Below are positions 60,401 to 64,000 of a stretch of 64,000 bases of DNA, piece by piece. The notes beneath the pieces were generated by a model. The model did not search any database. It had not been told where the DNA came from and worked only from the letters and a program-made list of their open reading frames with translations. Numbering within the stretch: position 1 is the first letter of the stretch; the number at the start of each line of letters is the position of its first letter. The position numbers were made by a program, and so were the translations under genes. This stretch comes from Citrus sinensis (Eukaryota > Streptophyta > Magnoliopsida > Sapindales > Rutaceae), in the NCBI RefSeq assembly GCF_022201045.2, contig NC_068558.1:45163001-45227000 (forward strand). Reading direction: 5' to 3'.

Positions 60401-61010
60401 CAATCAGCTGCAATAAAATCCACAGTAGAAAAGCACATGCGTAAGTCTGGTTCAGTCATACGTGTTTCTTTTGTTTTCACACAAAGTGACTCCGTTTCTT
60501 ATCAGATTCTCTTTTTTTTTTTTACCCCAAATTTGTTTGTTTGTTGTTCCTTTTTTTCTTTTACATTATTTAATTAATCCCCTTGATGGGCAATTTTTTC
60601 TTTTAGATACGTCCCCGCCGCGTGATTAAAAATTTAAAATAATAACACCTGCGAATCGACAGATTAATTTATACACTGTTATGGCCGCTTTGAATATGAA
60701 AATTACGAACGAATTTAGATACAACAATATAAGACAATCAAATTGCAGGTGGAATAGTTAATTAATGGAGAGGCTGAAGTGACTGTTGCATACTCTTACG
60801 CCCTGGCCGTGTCTTGTTGCATGGGATTGAGAATCCTTCTCTCCTTATTATTTCGTTTTCATGGAGATGTGTGTTTTGCTATGGTGGTCCGAGTGCCAAT
60901 TTGTTTCTATTAATCTTTTGTTGTCATATTTCTTTTTTTTTAAATCTTTAGTTATCATCTACACTACAATTTGGAGTTATAAATTAAAATAAAACACAAA
61001 TGCATCGATC

Positions 61011-61029
61011 AGTAGTTATAAACCAAACA
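61011..61029. repeat. SINE target duplication, left copy
   Basis: AGTAGTTATAAACCAAACA is repeated at 61334-61352 with one difference (AGTAGC). It brackets the minus-strand SINE. Confidence 0.78.
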
Positions 61030-61333
61030 TTTTTTTTATTATTATATGAGATTATTGTTCAAGATTACAACTCATATTATATAAGATTACAATTAATATT
61101 TACAAATTCGATTATTATTGGAATTAGTTTATATTAATTATTATGAAGCACCGCTCAAATTTTTACACTTTTTAATATTCAAAGGACGTCTATTCTACTT
61201 ACATTTTGAAAAGGAGAGAACCATCTTTACTCAAATTGAAGAAAGAAATTAAACCCCCACAATGTATTGTGCGAGCTCGAACTCATGACTTCACGGTTGT
61301 GAGGTTTGGATTCTAACAACTAAACTTTAGTTT
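61030..61333 (-). mobile_element. SINE, minus orientation, distinct family
   Basis: A 304-bp element between near-identical 19-bp duplications. Read on the minus strand, it starts with an A-box-like TTTAGTTGTTAGAATCC, has a B-box-like GAGTTCGAGCTC (around 61272-61283), and ends in an A-rich tail (the T-run at 61030). The body differs from the family at 4215 and 62338. Confidence 0.72.
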
Positions 61334-62337
61334 AGTAGCTATAAACCAAACAAATTTTGGAACCTAACTAAATTTCAAAACTTGATCACACAATAATTAC
61401 ACTAATAAAACTAAACATAAAGGAACTTTCAAGTCACACTCCATCATCCAAGCTCATGTAAACTGCACATGCGTTTCCTTGCATGAATCTGAGACTCAGT
61501 GTGTGCATTTTCAAGGCGATTGCAAAAGTTACTTTCGATTCGTCTCCACAAAACTCTTTAAGTTCACACAAAAAATAATGTACACAAATGTTTTTTTCTT
61601 CGGACAGCTGTATGCTTTGTCAATAAAGGCGGTTACACCGATATGGACCAACCACAATAGTTCAAAGCTAGACTTACCAAATTTTCCAAAGTGTAACATT
61701 GACACAACATGTAACTCACGGTAAATTAGATAAGTTCACTACTCAAAAAGTATGTTTTCTCACTACTATTTTTACTAAATACGGCTGATAGTAAACGATG
61801 CTACTTTCAATTTTAACTTAAATTTAATTTCTTTATTGAATGATAAATTTATGACTTATGAAATTATTCATTAATATAAAATATCATAAAAGTTAGAACT
61901 CAAATTGAAATTTAATCACTGTACGAATCCTGTAAAATTGATATTCAAAGACGAAAAATTGTGCTTTATCAATTTCATACTGAGGTGAGTGGGCATTGCT
62001 ATCAAACCGTTTTGAAATTAAAACCTGGTACTTTCTCCCCATCTGCAAAGGATGATTATGTATATATTGAAGGATCCAAATTCCTTAATCGGAACATTAA
62101 ATAACCATCACAAAGAACAAAACATTTAATGAATTCGTAAAATGCAGCGGTCTGCCGATCTGCTCTCCCTTTCACCTGTTCACTCTATCAAAAAATAGAG
62201 AGTGCTCCCACGCGCGCGAACTCTAAAGGCAGTGGGGCCTTCTTAGTAGTAGTATTAGTTGGTACTCGGAGCAAATTCATTCACAACTTAGACTTGCTTA
62301 GTTGAGTAAATAACATTTATTGATCAACGGTGGGTCA

Positions 62338-62960
62338 TTTTTTGTTTTTTTTTTTTTAAATCTGTTATACATCGATGTTATTGATATTACATCAGACATT
62401 ACAATTTATATTTATAATCACACCATATAACTGAGATCACTGCCATACATTGACACACTGAAGCACTTGCTCACATATTTTAAACTCTCTCTAATATTTG
62501 AGAGTTGTGTTTACTCCACTCACATTTTGTAAGGAAGAGCTAGAGGGGTATCTACTCCACTTACATTTCGTAAGGGAGAGATTGTCTCCACTCACATATC
62601 GTAAGGGAGAGACTGTTTCCACTCAATTATGTTGATAATTGAGGTAATACTTAAATTAACCCCAATAAAACTCTTATGGAGGCTCGAGCCCTATAGTATT
62701 TACAATCATACCATATAACTGAGACAATTGTCATACATTGACACACTGAAGCACTTGTCTACATATTTTAAACTACCTCTAACATTCGAGGGTGTCTACT
62801 CTACTCATATTTTGTAAGGGAGAGACTGTTTTCATTCAATTATATTGATAATTGAGATAGTACTGAAATTAATCTCTATAAAACGCTTTTAGAGGCTCAA
62901 ACTCTTACGCTCAATATTATAAACCCAAGATTTTTTCTATTGGACCAGATGGCCATCGGT
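62338..62960 (-). mobile_element. Composite (dimer-like) SINE
   Basis: Same family as the SINE at 4215-4545 but almost twice as long. On the minus strand it starts with a full head (ATGGCCATCTGGTCCAATAG, B-box GAGTTTGAGCCTC) and a first unit ending near 62697. A second unit then begins at about the B-box (GGCTCGAGCC, 62681-62690) and runs to an A-tail (the T-run at 62338). The second unit also has about three tandem copies of a 40-bp CACTYACATWTCGTAAGG-type segment. The whole is flanked by AACGGTGGGTCA at 62326-62337 and 62961-62972, so it inserted as one piece. Confidence 0.85.
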
Positions 62961-63250
62961 AACGGTGGGTCAATTAGCTTTGAGCTTCTTTTTTTTCTTT
63001 TTTTAAATAGGAATTAGCTGTAAACTCAAAATAATTAAAAAAAAAGGCCAAAGCTCGACGTGTTGTTTTCGGAGATACAGGAGCACAGTTTGGTTGATTG
63101 GAGTCCAAGAGTTTACGTAAAGATTGTCAACCAAGTCATTTGAATCGTGTTACATTTCTCTTTCTCTCTCTAGTCTTTTAGACTTGTTAATTCTGTTTTT
63201 ATTGTTTTTGTCTGCCCTTGCCATTTTCATCATTTCAGCAGCTGGCTGGC

Positions 63251-63661
63251 TGGACTGGACAACGCTCTTCTTCTAGAAGCACATATAGAATTTAGACACC
63301 GTGGTTGGTGGCTCTCCCAGGCAAAGAGGCAGAAGCGCTCAAGCGAGTTCTTTGTCTTGGAGCTTCTGTTTCTGGTTCGGGCTTCATTCATTTAGGTAAG
63401 GTAATTCGTAAATTTGAGAGATGCCTGCACTTTTGGCTTTTGGCTTCCACTTTTCCAAGCTGGTATTCAGTCAAAAGTTTTTCTCTTTTGCTCCCCTTTT
63501 CTGCGAGGCTTGTTTTATGTCGTCTTTTGTTTTTGCTGATTTGATTTGCATGATTCAACTTTTCTCTTTTCAAAAAAAAGGAAATAAAAGGGCAGCATGA
63601 TTGAACTCGTGATCTCTGATTTTCTTTTCAATATGCACATGGTCAGGATTTTTTATTTACA

Positions 63662-63710
<49 letters not shown>

Positions 63711-64000
63711 TGCTTCTATATTTTGAGGAGGATTCCTGCTTCTTTGAAGTTGAACAATCTTTTATTATTTAAACAAATAAAAGGAAAAAAAAAACTAGTA
63801 ATAATATCAGTGAAAAGTTTGGCAGTAGCTTTTCTGGCTGCACTTTCACGTGATTTTAAACAAGACCGTAAAAATGCCAAAGGGTCAAGGTCAATAGTCA
63901 AAACTCAGAAGGTACTCCGGCATCCCAGTGCAAGTTAGTTGCAGCTGGCAGTGCAGAAGGAGATTTGATATCTCCTTTGCTCTCGCCATTACTTTGCTTA
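63251..64000 (+). other. Possible 5' end of a gene running off the right edge
   Basis: After 12 kb of AT-rich repeats the sequence becomes moderately GC-rich. ACATATAGAA near 63281 could be a TATA box. A leader-like stretch (63301-63395) ends in ATTTAG|GTAAGG, a good donor. AAACTCAG|AAGGTACTCC near 63908 is a possible acceptor, giving a 5'-UTR intron of about 510 bp that contains the TTA microsatellite at 63664-63711. A frame without a start codon stays open from about 63870 to the end. No protein family is recognised. Confidence 0.3.
63664..63711. repeat. (TTA)n microsatellite
   Basis: About 16 ATT/TTA triplets without interruption, in what may be the first intron of the edge gene. Confidence 0.9.

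Larger units (their letters stand above)
50660..63250. other. Gene-poor, AT-rich, repeat-rich block
   Basis: Over 12 kb without a supportable gene. Open frames are short and most come from simple repeats (for example AAT/GAT runs at 55867-56050) or reversed AT-rich DNA. Recognisable contents are MITEs, the palindromic block 52640-53583, an AG run (53969-53990), a GAAGGTT repeat (52079-52120) and two SINEs. Weak MITE-like ends (GGATGCGTTTGGCAT near 51334; AAGATGCATTTGCC near 54940 facing CTAAACACACTCTTA near 55130) are noted but not delimited. Confidence 0.6.

Overview
This window is nuclear DNA from a flowering plant. The genes have many short introns with AT-rich interiors, the proteins match plant families closely, and the spaces between genes hold plant-type SINEs, Tourist-like MITEs and Mutator-like elements. 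Gene content and protein similarity point to a eudicot. I lean towards Citrus or another member of Sapindales, but the sequence alone does not prove it.

Layout. Bases 1-7190 hold no gene I can support; they contain a full SINE with target-site duplications and a perfect 280-bp tandem duplication. From 7191 to 50494 there are seven protein-coding genes. On the plus strand come an FHA-AAA+ ATPase of 27 coding exons (7191-16721), thiamin pyrophosphokinase (17976-21260), the mismatch-repair MutL homologue PMS1 (23498-32260) and LSM4 (34791-36810). A WD40 protein of the WDR89/GIGANTUS1 type follows on the minus strand (41635-37677), head to head with an intronless PPR protein on the plus strand (41915-43732). 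The last is a p23 HSP90 co-chaperone on the minus strand (50494-47722). Every spliced model was built from visible GT/AG (one GC/AG) borders and adds up to a whole number of codons: 1251, 260, 924, 150, 389, 605 and 188 residues.

Just 3' of the PPR gene lies a 1.44-kb Pack-MULE-like element (43889-45332). It has terminal inverted repeats of about 220 bp, a perfect 10-bp target duplication, and an internal spliced ORF of 226 codons that I could not assign to a family.

Bases 50495-63250 are gene-poor and very AT-rich, with MITEs, a large palindromic region and two more SINEs. The last 750 bases look like the promoter, non-coding first exon and intron of a gene that runs off the right edge.

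How the genes relate. They are housekeeping genes (ATPase, thiamin cofactor, DNA repair, mRNA decay/splicing, scaffold, organelle RNA, chaperone) and form no single pathway. From memory, Arabidopsis keeps p23-1, PMS1 and an FHA-AAA ATPase close together on chromosome 4, and TPK1 beside a paralogous ATPase on chromosome 1. The order here would then be an unsplit ancestral neighbourhood. Several genes share telo-box motifs near their starts, PMS1 has an E2F-like site, and p23 has heat-shock-like elements.
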